NCBI GenBank assembly: GCA_938040915.1
Contig: CALHZE010000033.1
Location: 1-5,595, forward strand
Length of the DNA stretch: 5,595 bases
Direction: 5' to 3'
Source: an uncultured Bacteroidia bacterium
Lineage (GTDB): Bacteria; Bacteroidota; Bacteroidia; Bacteroidales; CAJPTX01
How positions within the stretch are numbered: the stretch's first letter is position 1; each line of letters opens with the position of its first letter. Positions 1 to 5,528 of the stretch are shown in pieces. The position numbers were made by a program, and so were the translations under genes. The notes beneath the pieces were generated by a model. The model was not told the origin of the DNA. It saw nothing but the letters and a program-made list of their open reading frames with translations, and ran no database searches.

Positions 1-19
1 GCGTGCTAAACCCGCAATT

Positions 20-92
20 CGCGGCAACGCCGCGCCTGCCCGATCCGCCTTTGCCCGCTTGTCGCCCGCACGGGCCGCGCGCCCTTAGCGCC
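20..92 (-). repeat. Left copy of a structured GC-rich repeat, inverted relative to the right end
   Basis: Read on the minus strand, 92 down to 45 matches 5469-5516 on the plus strand at 43 of 48 positions. It contains two hairpins: GCGC-TAAGGGC-GCGC (91 to 77) and GCCC-GTGC-GGGC (75 to 64). Ten bases further on is a third perfect 6-bp hairpin, CGCGGC-GTT-GCCGCG (34 to 20). Four of the five differences from the right copy are two compensated base pairs in the first hairpin. No coding frame is credible here. Function unknown; a dispersed REP-like palindromic element is the nearest category, by inference only. Confidence 0.75.
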
Positions 93-213
93 GGACGCAC
101 GCGAGTAGCGAAAAAGGACGCATAACGGCGTGGGGGTGTAAAAGCTTCCCCTACCCTTTGATAGACAAAATACGCAACAATGGGCTACACGGGTGCGTTG
201 GGAGGAAGCGCGC
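93..213. other. Non-coding stretch downstream of abiEii
   Basis: I see no supported gene here. It holds the motif GGACGCATAACG (116-127), which matches GGACGCATCACG at 5558-5569 at 11 of 12 positions, so the similarity between the two ends goes beyond the hairpin unit. A short palindrome AAGCGCGCTT (206-215) overlaps the abiEii stop codon. There is no clear GC-rich stem with a T-tract, so the abiE transcript terminator is not identified. The short plus-strand open frame starting at 158 lies mostly inside abiEii in antisense and has no family resemblance. Confidence 0.5.
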
Positions 214-912
214 TTATTGTACTAAAATAGGGAACTGGTGGAAGAAACGGAGCATGGAGAGGGTTTCTAGGCGGAGCTTATTGCGTGCAAAGCTCTTCAT
301 CTTTCCATCCGTAACTTCCCCAAGACCGTTCATGACGACCTTGTTAGGGATTTGCTCTAAGAGCGCTATACAGTTCTCAATATGCTCTTGAAGCGAGCCC
401 CCCATGCGCTCTTCCACGATGCGATGATTGATCGGGGTGCGTTGGTTAAGAAAAAACCAACAATCAAATACATCACGCCCCGCCACCTCGCCACGGTCGA
501 GCAATGCACAGAGTTTGTGCGCAAACATGTCTGGGAGCTGCATGACGCGCACAGGAATACCTAAAAGGTTCTTGAGTTCGTAATGGTCGCCATACTGACG
601 ATTGCTCACCTCTAGTTTCAATTTCCGTTCTCCAACGCCATAATCTAACACGAGCAGTAGACCATAAAATTTCTTTGCTTGGTCGTGTATTTTCCCATAC
701 TTCAAGAGTATAAGGCGAAGCTTTTCATACACCATGTCGCTCTTCTCAAGGCAGAGGAGATTGAAGTCTAAGTCTACCGAGAAACGCGGCAGTTGGTAAA
801 AAAACATCAGTGCCGTGCCCCCCTTGAATGCAAGCGAAGCGGCTAACTCCTTATCGGTAAAGATATCGTTCAGGATTCTAAGCATTAGGAGTTTGTGCTT
901 ATTCAAATCCAT
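214..912 (-). CDS. abiEii: AbiEii-family nucleotidyltransferase toxin (type IV toxin-antitoxin / abortive infection)
   Basis: A 232-residue cytosolic protein of the AbiEii/AbiGii (MenT-like) nucleotidyltransferase family. Members are toxins that transfer nucleotides, in studied cases onto tRNA acceptor ends, and are silenced by the partner AbiEi; they block phage growth by halting the infected cell. Seen in the sequence: KGGTAL at residues 30-35; RFSVDLDF at 43-50, whose D47 and D49 should bind metal; a third acidic strand KLKLEVSNR (97-105, E101); and the helical segment MFAHKLCALLDR (129-140) followed by RDVFD (146-150), as in the family. No signal peptide or membrane segment. The ATG at 910-912 is preceded by a GGAGGA ribosome site. 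It starts only 4 bp after the abiEi stop, so the two are probably co-translated. The gene looks A/T-richer than the chemoreceptor gene: 661-720 has 22 G/C of 60, against 35 of 60 at 2281-2340. Substrate unknown. Confidence 0.9.
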   Translation of the reverse strand: MDLNKHKLLMLRILNDIFTDKELAASLAFKGGTALMFFYQLPRFSVDLDFNLLCLEKSDMVYEKLRLILLKYGKIHDQAKKFYGLLLVLDYGVGERKLKLEVSNRQYGDHYELKNLLGIPVRVMQLPDMFAHKLCALLDRGEVAGRDVFDCWFFLNQRTPINHRIVEERMGGSLQEHIENCIALLEQIPNKVVMNGLGEVTDGKMKSFARNKLRLETLSMLRFFHQFPILVQ

Positions 913-916
913 AGCC

Positions 917-1492
917 CTATTCCTCCTTTCCCTCCAGTATGTGGCTTACACGACGTTCCATGGCTTTATTGGCATAGAGGGGGAGCAACTGCCAGATTAA
1001 GCGTCGCCGCAACGGACGTAGATTATCGAAATAGTAGTTGCCTTCGAGATATATCAAGTCGAGGAAGGCGCGTTCGGGTGTCGCGATGCTCATCGTGTCA
1101 CGGATTTCGATGCCCTCTAGTGCGGCGAGTATTTCCCCCTTTACCCCGTGGTAGACGATCTCGTGGCTGTCAATCTCGATCGTACGGTTAAGGTAGCTCA
1201 CCATCGTGATGCGCGCGTCGTATTGAAATACGACACCACAGCGTTGCAACACATACTCTAACGAAAGATAGGATGGGGTGTAAAGCCCCCCAGCAGCCTC
1301 CTCTATACGATACCCTGGCTTTGCGTAGAGCCCTTTCCGGATGTTTAACAAACGCCCCTGCCGTACCTGATAGTTCAGCTTTGCAGCTAGGGATGTCGTC
1401 GCGGTCTCGCCCGTCAAGATAGCCACTTCTGAGAGCGTGAAGACCGTCTTGGGATGCTGGTAGAGAATCCACACGATTTGCGAACTGAGCAT
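917..1492 (-). CDS. abiEi: AbiEi-family antitoxin / transcriptional autoregulator
   Basis: A 191-residue antitoxin partner of AbiEii. In characterised AbiE systems AbiEi represses its own operon through an N-terminal winged helix-turn-helix and neutralises the toxin's effect with its C-terminal domain. Here residues about 5-58 form the winged-helix (FTLSEVAILTG at 18-28, recognition-helix region 31-45, wing RLLNIRKGLYAKPGY at 47-61). PSYLSLEYVL (73-82) and TPERAFLDLIYLEG (138-151) resemble the AbiEi C-terminal domain. The open frame runs upstream to an ATG at 1603, but I chose the ATG at 1490-1492: it has an AGGAAA ribosome site 7 bases upstream, gives the family N-terminus, and the extra 37 codons cover the promoter and are Cys-rich and unlike the family. 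The first gene of the two-gene operon, followed after 4 bp by abiEii. Short repeats just upstream could be its own operators (inference). Confidence 0.87.
   Translation of the reverse strand: MLSSQIVWILYQHPKTVFTLSEVAILTGETATTSLAAKLNYQVRQGRLLNIRKGLYAKPGYRIEEAAGGLYTPSYLSLEYVLQRCGVVFQYDARITMVSYLNRTIEIDSHEIVYHGVKGEILAALEGIEIRDTMSIATPERAFLDLIYLEGNYYFDNLRPLRRRLIWQLLPLYANKAMERRVSHILEGKEE
921..926 (-). promoter_or_regulatory. Ribosome binding site of abiEii inside the 3' end of abiEi
   Basis: GGAGGA on the minus strand, 8 bases before the abiEii ATG, lies inside the last codons of abiEi. This fixes the abiEii start and supports coupled translation of antitoxin and toxin. Confidence 0.75.
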
Positions 1493-1499
1493 ACGAATA

Positions 1500-1505
1500 T
1501 TTCCT
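1500..1505 (-). promoter_or_regulatory. Ribosome binding site deciding the abiEi start
   Basis: AGGAAA on the minus strand, 7 bases before the ATG at 1490-1492. It supports the 191-residue AbiEi rather than the longer open frame that starts at 1603. Confidence 0.6.
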
Positions 1506-1517
1506 ATTATCAGTTCG

Positions 1518-1547
1518 TAAAAGTAAGAAAATATGGGGAGGTTGCAA
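1518..1547 (-). promoter_or_regulatory. Candidate Bacteroidota-type promoter of the abiE operon
   Basis: On the minus strand, TTG (1547-1545), a 19-base spacer, then TACTTTTA (1525-1518). This fits the Bacteroidota pattern of a TTG-containing -33 element, 19-21 bases and TAnnTTTG, with one mismatch in the last base of the -7 element. It would give a short leader that includes the AGGAAA ribosome site. The -33 element touches a pair of 8-base direct repeats, which is a sensible place for repressor binding. Confidence 0.5.
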
Positions 1548-1619
1548 GCGCCCAAGCGCACTATAAACGAGCCGCAAACAAGCACATCACAGCAGCACCT
1601 CAACGCACGACGAGCCGCA
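1545..1619 (-). repeat. Short direct repeats upstream of abiEi (possible operators)
   Basis: Two sets of direct repeats lie in the 157-bp gap between the chemoreceptor stop and abiEi. Written on the plus strand they are CAAGCGCC at 1545-1552 followed directly by CAAGCGCA at 1553-1560, and ACGAGCCGCA at 1567-1576 and 1610-1619 (43 bp apart). The first pair also makes a small dyad GCGC-CCAA-GCGC (1548-1559) and overlaps the predicted -33 element. AbiEi proteins bind repeats in their own promoter, so these are candidate operators. That role is inference; the repeats themselves are directly visible. Confidence 0.4.
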
Positions 1620-1649
1620 CATCCGCGCGTAACACACGTTGAGAAGAAA

Positions 1650-3542
1650 TTACTTTTCTTCTAGCTTGAAATGCCCCATCTCGCCACGCAACGCACGCAC
1701 TCGCTCGAGGATGTTGGCACTCGCCTCAGATAACGACGCCGAAGAGGCAGCATTCAGATTTGCCGAGCTGCTCAGGGTATTCACCGCCGACTCTATCTGC
1801 TGGATGGAGTCGGTGATCTGGTGGCTGTTCTCGCTGAGCCCCACCATCCGCTCCTTGAGTGCTGTCATCACGTTCTGTAAGCGCTCGAGGTCGGCAAGAG
1901 TCACCTCTGTCACTTGCGACGAACTTTCTCGCAAGCCGTGCATGCCGTTCACGATCTCGGCACTGCGTTCTGCGAGCCCTCTAACCTCACTCGCCACCAC
2001 CGCAAAGCCACGCCCGAGGTCGCCTGCCCGCGCCGCCTCGACCGCCGCATTCAATGCGAGGATGTTGGTCTGTGAAGAGATTTCAGAGAGCAGCATCTCG
2101 CGGTTTACGATCTCGGTCAGGGTCTCATTGGTCGAGTAGATACTCTGGGCGACTTCCCTGAGTTTGTCGCGCGCAGTGGCAATGGCCTCTGAAGTGGTTT
2201 CGACGAGCCGCGTATCGTTGCGACACACCCCTACCACATTTGAGCACTGGGAGAGCACCTCCTCGGTCGAGGCTGCTTCCACCTCCGCGGTACGAGCGAT
2301 CTCATGCGCCGAGGCACTGATGTGCTCACTATTCTGCTCTAGGTCAGCCGCCGAGCGCTCGATAGCCCCAATCATCTTACGCAACTGGACGATCATTTCG
2401 CCATAGCCGCGCGAGATCATCCCCATCTCATCTCCCCGTTGCTCATAGCCTGTGTGCGTCAGGGTAAGCTGTCCCTCTGCCAAAGCCGCGATCTGGTGCG
2501 CCAGCACCTGAATTGGGCGCAACATCCCCCGCATCACCCATAGCACCGCCACCAGCAACAATATCGACAAGATGAGCCCAACCCAGAAAAAGAACGACAA
2601 TTGGCGATAGACCAAAGCCATCGCTTGCTTGTGGTCAAAATCGATTGAGAGGAAAAGCGGATCGAGACTATCGCCTAGGTAGAAGGGGGTGATGTAACTC
2701 ACTTGCTCTTCCTCAGCATGAAAAAGACGCCCTTCGGTGCGGAGGGTCTCCTGTTCGTCTAGCGGGAGGCGTTTTATATCAAACGTTTTGTCAGCCGCCG
2801 CCTCATGATCTGAGCTGGCGAGCAAGGCGCCCTGAGGTGAGTAGAAGAAGATGGACGCCAACCCGTCCAACGCGTCTACACGCTCGATGAGGTGAGCGAC
2901 ATTGCTGAGCTCGATATCGACCGCCGTCACCCCAATCACCCGCCCCGCACGCCACACCGGTACGCCTAACGTAAATAGTCGTACGTCGCGCCCCTGTACG
3001 TTGAGATGATAGGGTTCGCAGACCACCGAGCGATGGGTACGCATGGGGTCATAATACCACCGCCCCACCTTACGGTCGATATGCGAACTACAGGTGTCGT
3101 TAAGAGAGACCTTTCCCGCCGCATCGCGCACGACGTAGGGGATAAAGCGCCCATGGAAGCCGTTTCCCTTGACCCCGACATACTGGTCGTCGAGGCCGTC
3201 ATACGCGTATGGGTCAAAGGCCAGACCCACTCCCAAAACAAACGGATAGGCGGGGAGCGCATTGGTGACCAACTCGATCGCCGCCTCGCGCGTACAGGGC
3301 GGTTCCTGTGCGTGTGTAGAGAGAACATGGGCTAACGTTTCCCCTAGGCGCTCGCCTTGCCTCAAATCGGCAGTAATGGTAGAAACGAGCTTTGAGGAGG
3401 CTTGTTCCACTTTCCGGAGCAACTCTTGGTAGCCAGAGTGAGCAAGACGGTCAAGCGGTCCGAGAAACATAATCACAAGGATAACAAGCCCCCCCGCACC
3501 GATCACCAGACCGAGGCGCACCAGAATCGATTGTTTTTTCAT
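1650..3542 (-). CDS. Methyl-accepting chemotaxis protein with dCache-like periplasmic sensor
   Basis: A 630-residue inner-membrane chemoreceptor. Seen in order: a short basic N-terminus and membrane helix at about 7-28; a periplasmic sensor at about 35-310; a second membrane helix at about 315-336; a HAMP-like linker at about 337-390 (P343, DEMG 371-374); and a long coiled-coil signalling domain. The kinase-control tip ISSQTNILALNAAVEAA starts at residue 488, with E502 and R505, followed by GRGFAVVASEVRGLAERS (510-527). The sensor has RWYYDP (161-166), EPYHL (176-180) and GVTAVDI (204-210), typical of a dCache_1 fold. The arginine usually found two residues before the Trp-Tyr pair of amino-acid sensors appears to be G160, so the ligand cannot be assigned. 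The protein ends at FKLEEK, without a CheR-tethering pentapeptide. The ATG at 3540-3542 has only a weak AGAGGG 8 bases upstream. It lies 39 bp after thiH and I see no promoter between them. No che genes are in the window. Confidence 0.92.
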   Translation of the reverse strand: MKKQSILVRLGLVIGAGGLVILVIMFLGPLDRLAHSGYQELLRKVEQASSKLVSTITADLRQGERLGETLAHVLSTHAQEPPCTREAAIELVTNALPAYPFVLGVGLAFDPYAYDGLDDQYVGVKGNGFHGRFIPYVVRDAAGKVSLNDTCSSHIDRKVGRWYYDPMRTHRSVVCEPYHLNVQGRDVRLFTLGVPVWRAGRVIGVTAVDIELSNVAHLIERVDALDGLASIFFYSPQGALLASSDHEAAADKTFDIKRLPLDEQETLRTEGRLFHAEEEQVSYITPFYLGDSLDPLFLSIDFDHKQAMALVYRQLSFFFWVGLILSILLLVAVLWVMRGMLRPIQVLAHQIAALAEGQLTLTHTGYEQRGDEMGMISRGYGEMIVQLRKMIGAIERSAADLEQNSEHISASAHEIARTAEVEAASTEEVLSQCSNVVGVCRNDTRLVETTSEAIATARDKLREVAQSIYSTNETLTEIVNREMLLSEISSQTNILALNAAVEAARAGDLGRGFAVVASEVRGLAERSAEIVNGMHGLRESSSQVTEVTLADLERLQNVMTALKERMVGLSENSHQITDSIQQIESAVNTLSSSANLNAASSASLSEASANILERVRALRGEMGHFKLEEK

Positions 3543-3599
3543 AACCCGTACCCTCTCTACTCTATCGTTAGCGCCCCCCCGCTACTGCAGACTCTGATC

Positions 3600-3617
3600 C
3601 CAGTCTTTCCAGACTGG
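3600..3617 (-). promoter_or_regulatory. Perfect hairpin near the 3' end of thiH, with an alternative partner
   Basis: On the minus strand CCAGTCT-GGAA-AGACTGG forms a perfect 7-bp stem with a GNRA-type tetraloop inside the last codons of thiH. The bases AGACT at 3611-3606 region of its 3' arm can instead pair with AGTCT just downstream (3593-3589), so two structures exclude each other. It lies about 60 bases before the chemoreceptor start. There is no following T-tract, so it is not a standard terminator. It could be an accident of coding sequence; a regulatory role is speculative. Confidence 0.3.
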
Positions 3618-4346
3618 TTCGTATCCGTGACTACGCAGGAAGCTCGCCACTTCCTCGGGGCTTCGCCCGTCAGAGATTTCAAACTGCTCGAGCTCTTTGT
3701 TGGTGTGCGCATAGCCCCCTGGCTCGGTGTGTGAGCCGGCACTCATAGAGGTGATCCCGAGCCCAAAAGCGTGGTTGCGGAAGAAGGCCGACTCGCGAGT
3801 GGTAAGCGACATCTCCACGTTCTCGTCAAAAAGGCGATAGGCGGTGATGATCTGGAGCAGGTTGCGCTCATTGACCGTATACTTGGGTTCGAAGAGCCCG
3901 ACGTGGGGGCGCAAGCGTGGGAAGGCGACCGAGTACTTGCTTTGCCAATAGTGGCGTTGTAGGTGACGGAGGTGGCGCGCCACACAGAGCGACTCGACAC
4001 GCCAATCTTCCAAGCCGAGGAGCGCGCCCAGCCCGATGCGGTGGATGCCTGCTGCGCCAATGCGGTCGGGCGTCTCGAGACGGTAACGATAGTTGCGTTT
4101 CATCCCTTGGAGGTGGTAACTCGGGTAGGTATCCTCGTTGTAGGTCTCTTGGTAGACGTAAACCGAGTTGAGCCCATTAGCCCCTAGCGCGGCATACTCA
4201 TAAGAGTCCATCGGTTGCACCTCTATCGAGATTTGTGGGAAATGATCTTTGAGGAGCTTGACTGCCTCTAGAAGGTACTCAAAACCCGCCTCGGCGGGGG
4301 CTTCGCCGGTGAGGAGGAGGATGTGTTCGAAGCCGAGCGCCTTGAT

Positions 4347-4350
4347 GAGC
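4347..4350 (-). other. Frameshift junction within thiH
   Basis: The upstream frame is in register up to the Glu codon at 4353-4351 (end of QQEIIDE). The downstream frame is in register from the Ile codon at 4346-4344 (IKALGFEH). Only GCTC lies between. After the junction the upstream frame continues for about 23 unrelated, Arg/Pro-rich residues and stops near 4279. I see no slippery heptamer that would suggest programmed frameshifting. Confidence 0.75.
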
Positions 4351-4762
4351 CTCGTCAATGATTTCTTGCTGCGTCAGGGTCTTTCGCAACAGCTTATTCT
4401 GATGGCTATAGCCGCAATAAACGCAACTGTTTGAGCAGGCGTTGGAAAGGTAGAGGGGCACATAGAGCGACATCACGCGCCCGAAACGACGGAGGGTCAA
4501 TTGACGGCTGAGGGCAGCCATCTGCTCAAGGTATGGCTCGGCAGCGGGGGAGATGAGCGCCACGAAGTCTTCGATATCTCCATGCCCTGCATGACTCAGG
4601 GCGCGCTCGACCATGGCGGGGGAGGCGGCGGCGATTTGGGCTTGGAGCTCCTCCCATCTCAGGGAGTGCATTTCGTGATAAAACGACTGCGCGGCGATGG
4701 CTTCCTCCCGCGCTTTATATTCCTCGGGTATGTGTTTCATCTTCGTTCCCTAGTGGTTGGCA

Positions 4763-4770
4763 CAAAGTTA
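4763..4770 (-). promoter_or_regulatory. Candidate -7 promoter element of thiH
   Basis: TAACTTTG on the minus strand is a perfect match to the Bacteroidota -7 consensus TAnnTTTG, in the 47-bp gap after tsaC. It would give a leader of about 15-20 bases before the thiH ATG. No TTG is seen 19-21 bases upstream, so the -33 element is weak or absent. Confidence 0.45.
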
Positions 4771-4787
4771 GAGAAAAATAAGGCTGT

Positions 4788-5369
4788 TTATTCTCTTATC
4801 ACCTCGAAATCGCCGTTGACGAACTTGAGTATCCTCGACCCCGTAGTCGAGGCGAGAGTCATGTCATAGAGGGGTGGGGCGACCCAATCGACGCTCGTGC
4901 GAATCCGCGGATCGATTTCTTCTAGGGTTCTTCCTGTGGGTTGACCAGAGAGGTTGGCAGAGGTGGAGACGATGGGGGCGTCGAGTGCTTTTACCATGGC
5001 TTCGCACAGGGGGTGTTTTACCACACGGATGCCCAGACTGCCGTCGGCTGCACACAGGTTATGCGCCACGCCTTTGACGTGTGGGTAAATAATCGTGGTG
5101 GGGCGAATCGCCTGACGCAACACCTCGCGTATTGCGGGTGAAAGCTCGCCCACCAAGGTTTGGAGTCGCTCCTCGCACTCGACGATCACGAGCATGCTCA
5201 TCGCGTGGGGGCGTTCTTTGAGGTCATAGAGTCGCTCGACTGCCGCGTCGTTACGTGCGTCACACCCCAGTCCCCAAATGGTGTCGGTGGGGTAAAGGAT
5301 TGTCCCCCCGCGCCGCATCACCTCGGCGGCCTTAGCTGCTCTACGCTTCAACTCTGCTTCGTTTATCAT
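4788..5369 (-). CDS. tsaC: L-threonylcarbamoyladenylate synthase (TsaC/Sua5/YciO family)
   Basis: A 193-residue cytosolic enzyme that makes threonylcarbamoyl-AMP from threonine, bicarbonate and ATP, the first step of the universal t6A37 tRNA modification; TsaD and partners then transfer the group. Motifs seen: YPTDTIWGLGCDA (26-38); the KxR pair K51/R53 in LKERPHAMSMLVIV; RPTTIIYP (89-96); GIRVVKHP (113-120); and STSANLSGQPTG (135-146) with the S137-A-N139 part of the KxR/SxN signature. The length fits the short TsaC/YciO type; there is no C-terminal Sua5 domain. The position four after R53, lysine in E. coli TsaC as I recall it, is M57, so the YciO side-branch is possible and in vivo activity is not certain. 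The ATG at 5367-5369 has a near-perfect AAGGAGGT 5 bases upstream. thiH follows after 47 bp. Confidence 0.9.
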   Translation of the reverse strand: MINEAELKRRAAKAAEVMRRGGTILYPTDTIWGLGCDARNDAAVERLYDLKERPHAMSMLVIVECEERLQTLVGELSPAIREVLRQAIRPTTIIYPHVKGVAHNLCAADGSLGIRVVKHPLCEAMVKALDAPIVSTSANLSGQPTGRTLEEIDPRIRTSVDWVAPPLYDMTLASTTGSRILKFVNGDFEVIRE

Positions 5370-5374
5370 TTCGT

Positions 5375-5382
5375 ACCTCCTT
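5375..5382 (-). promoter_or_regulatory. Strong Shine-Dalgarno sequence of tsaC
   Basis: AAGGAGGT on the minus strand, 5 bases before the ATG. Such a full match is unusual in Bacteroidota, which often lack clear Shine-Dalgarno sites. It fixes the tsaC start. Confidence 0.7.
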
Positions 5383-5391
5383 CTTTACGAA

Positions 5392-5399
5392 CAAAGGTA
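5392..5399 (-). promoter_or_regulatory. Candidate -7 promoter element of tsaC
   Basis: TACCTTTG on the minus strand is a perfect TAnnTTTG match, 22 bases before the tsaC ATG and preceded by a run of seven A. No TTG is present at the expected -33 distance; that position lies in the GC-rich repeat zone. Transcription would start just before the ribosome site. Confidence 0.5.
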
Positions 5400-5432
5400 C
5401 TTTTTTTGCGGTCCGCGCGGGGGCTCGTGCGG

Positions 5433-5504
5433 GGTCCTTAGGGCGGACGGCCCATGCGGGCGACAAGCGGTCCTAAGGGCGGACGGCCCGTGCGGGCGAC
5501 AAGC
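5433..5504 (+). repeat. Tandem duplication of a 36-bp hairpin unit
   Basis: Two adjacent 36-bp copies (5433-5468 and 5469-5504) differ at two positions only. Each has GTCC-(7 nt)-GGAC and then GCCC-(4 nt)-GGGC and ends in GACAAGC. Both differences (TTAGGGC/TAAGGGC and ATGC/GTGC) fall in hairpin loops. A more degenerate partial copy may precede them at about 5410-5432. There are no spacers, so it is not a CRISPR array. Confidence 0.8.
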
Positions 5505-5516
5505 GGGCAGAGGCGG
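5469..5516 (+). repeat. Right copy of the 48-nt structured repeat, inverted relative to 45-92
   Basis: This is the second tandem copy plus 12 further bases shared with the left end. It matches 92-45 on the minus strand at 43 of 48 positions. In the first hairpin, GTCC/GGAC here is GCGC/GCGC on the left: two base pairs exchanged with pairing kept. The only other difference is one A/G change after the hairpins. The pattern indicates a family of elements conserved for structure. Function unknown. Confidence 0.8.
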
Positions 5517-5528
5517 GGTCGTGTAGGG

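Larger units (their letters stand above)
3582..4740 (-). pseudogene. thiH: 2-iminoacetate synthase ThiH, interrupted by a frameshift
   Basis: ThiH is a cytosolic radical-SAM enzyme that cleaves tyrosine to dehydroglycine (2-iminoacetate) and p-cresol, supplying the C-N unit for ThiG in thiamine thiazole synthesis in anaerobes and enterobacteria. The gene is in two frames. The 5' part (4740 to about 4350) encodes about 130 in-frame residues with the iron-sulfur motif C102-x3-C106-x2-C109 in YLSNACSNSCVYCGYS, then KTLTQQEIIDE. The 3' part (about 4350 to 3582) resumes with IKALGFEHILLLTGEAP and runs through VYQETY, LETPDRIGAAGI, FPRLRPHVG, SAGSHTEPGGY to a C-terminal EPVWKDWD. Joined, they make about 385 residues, close to the normal length. 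Comparison with E. coli ThiH from memory suggests nine bases should separate the two halves where four are present. A recent 5-base deletion or a sequencing error both fit. It starts at ATG 4738-4740 after AGGGAA. No other thi genes are in the window. It is ThiH rather than HydG by its SAGSHTEPGGY and C-terminus. Confidence 0.88.

Noticed and set aside
1188..1577. Minus-strand 129-residue open frame overlapping abiEi
   Set aside because: It is a shifted frame of abiEi with no recognisable motif and no sensible start context.
1493..1603. N-terminal extension of AbiEi from an ATG at 1603
   Set aside because: The extra 37 codons overlap the predicted promoter, are Cys-rich and unlike the family, while the ATG at 1492 has a well-placed ribosome site and gives a normal AbiEi start.
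1642..1662. Terminator hairpin at the chemoreceptor stop codon
   Set aside because: AGAAGAAA/TTTCTTCT is an 8-bp inverted repeat, but it is entirely A/T-rich with two G-C pairs, overlaps the stop codon and has no clean T-tract; too weak to call.
3006..3335. Plus-strand open frame antisense to the chemoreceptor gene
   Set aside because: It is fully inside a confident gene on the other strand, a common by-product of G+C-rich coding sequence; no ribosome site or family resemblance.
3574..3580. Phase-variable C7 tract between thiH and the chemoreceptor gene
   Set aside because: Seven bases is short for slippage, and it lies outside any coding frame and not in a promoter spacer that I can identify.
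4340..4360. Programmed ribosomal frameshift in thiH
   Set aside because: No slippery heptamer or downstream structure is evident, and about five bases seem to be missing relative to the family, which frameshifting would not restore.
3582..4740. HydG, the hydrogenase maturase related to ThiH
   Set aside because: The SAGSHTEPGGY segment, the EPVWKDWD C-terminus and the length of about 385 residues fit ThiH; the longer HydG C-terminal domain is absent.
4501..4869. Plus-strand open frame across the thiH start and tsaC end
   Set aside because: It crosses two confident genes in antisense and has no motif.
5433..5504. CRISPR array
   Set aside because: The 36-bp repeat length is CRISPR-like, but the copies are directly adjacent with no spacers and no cas genes are present.
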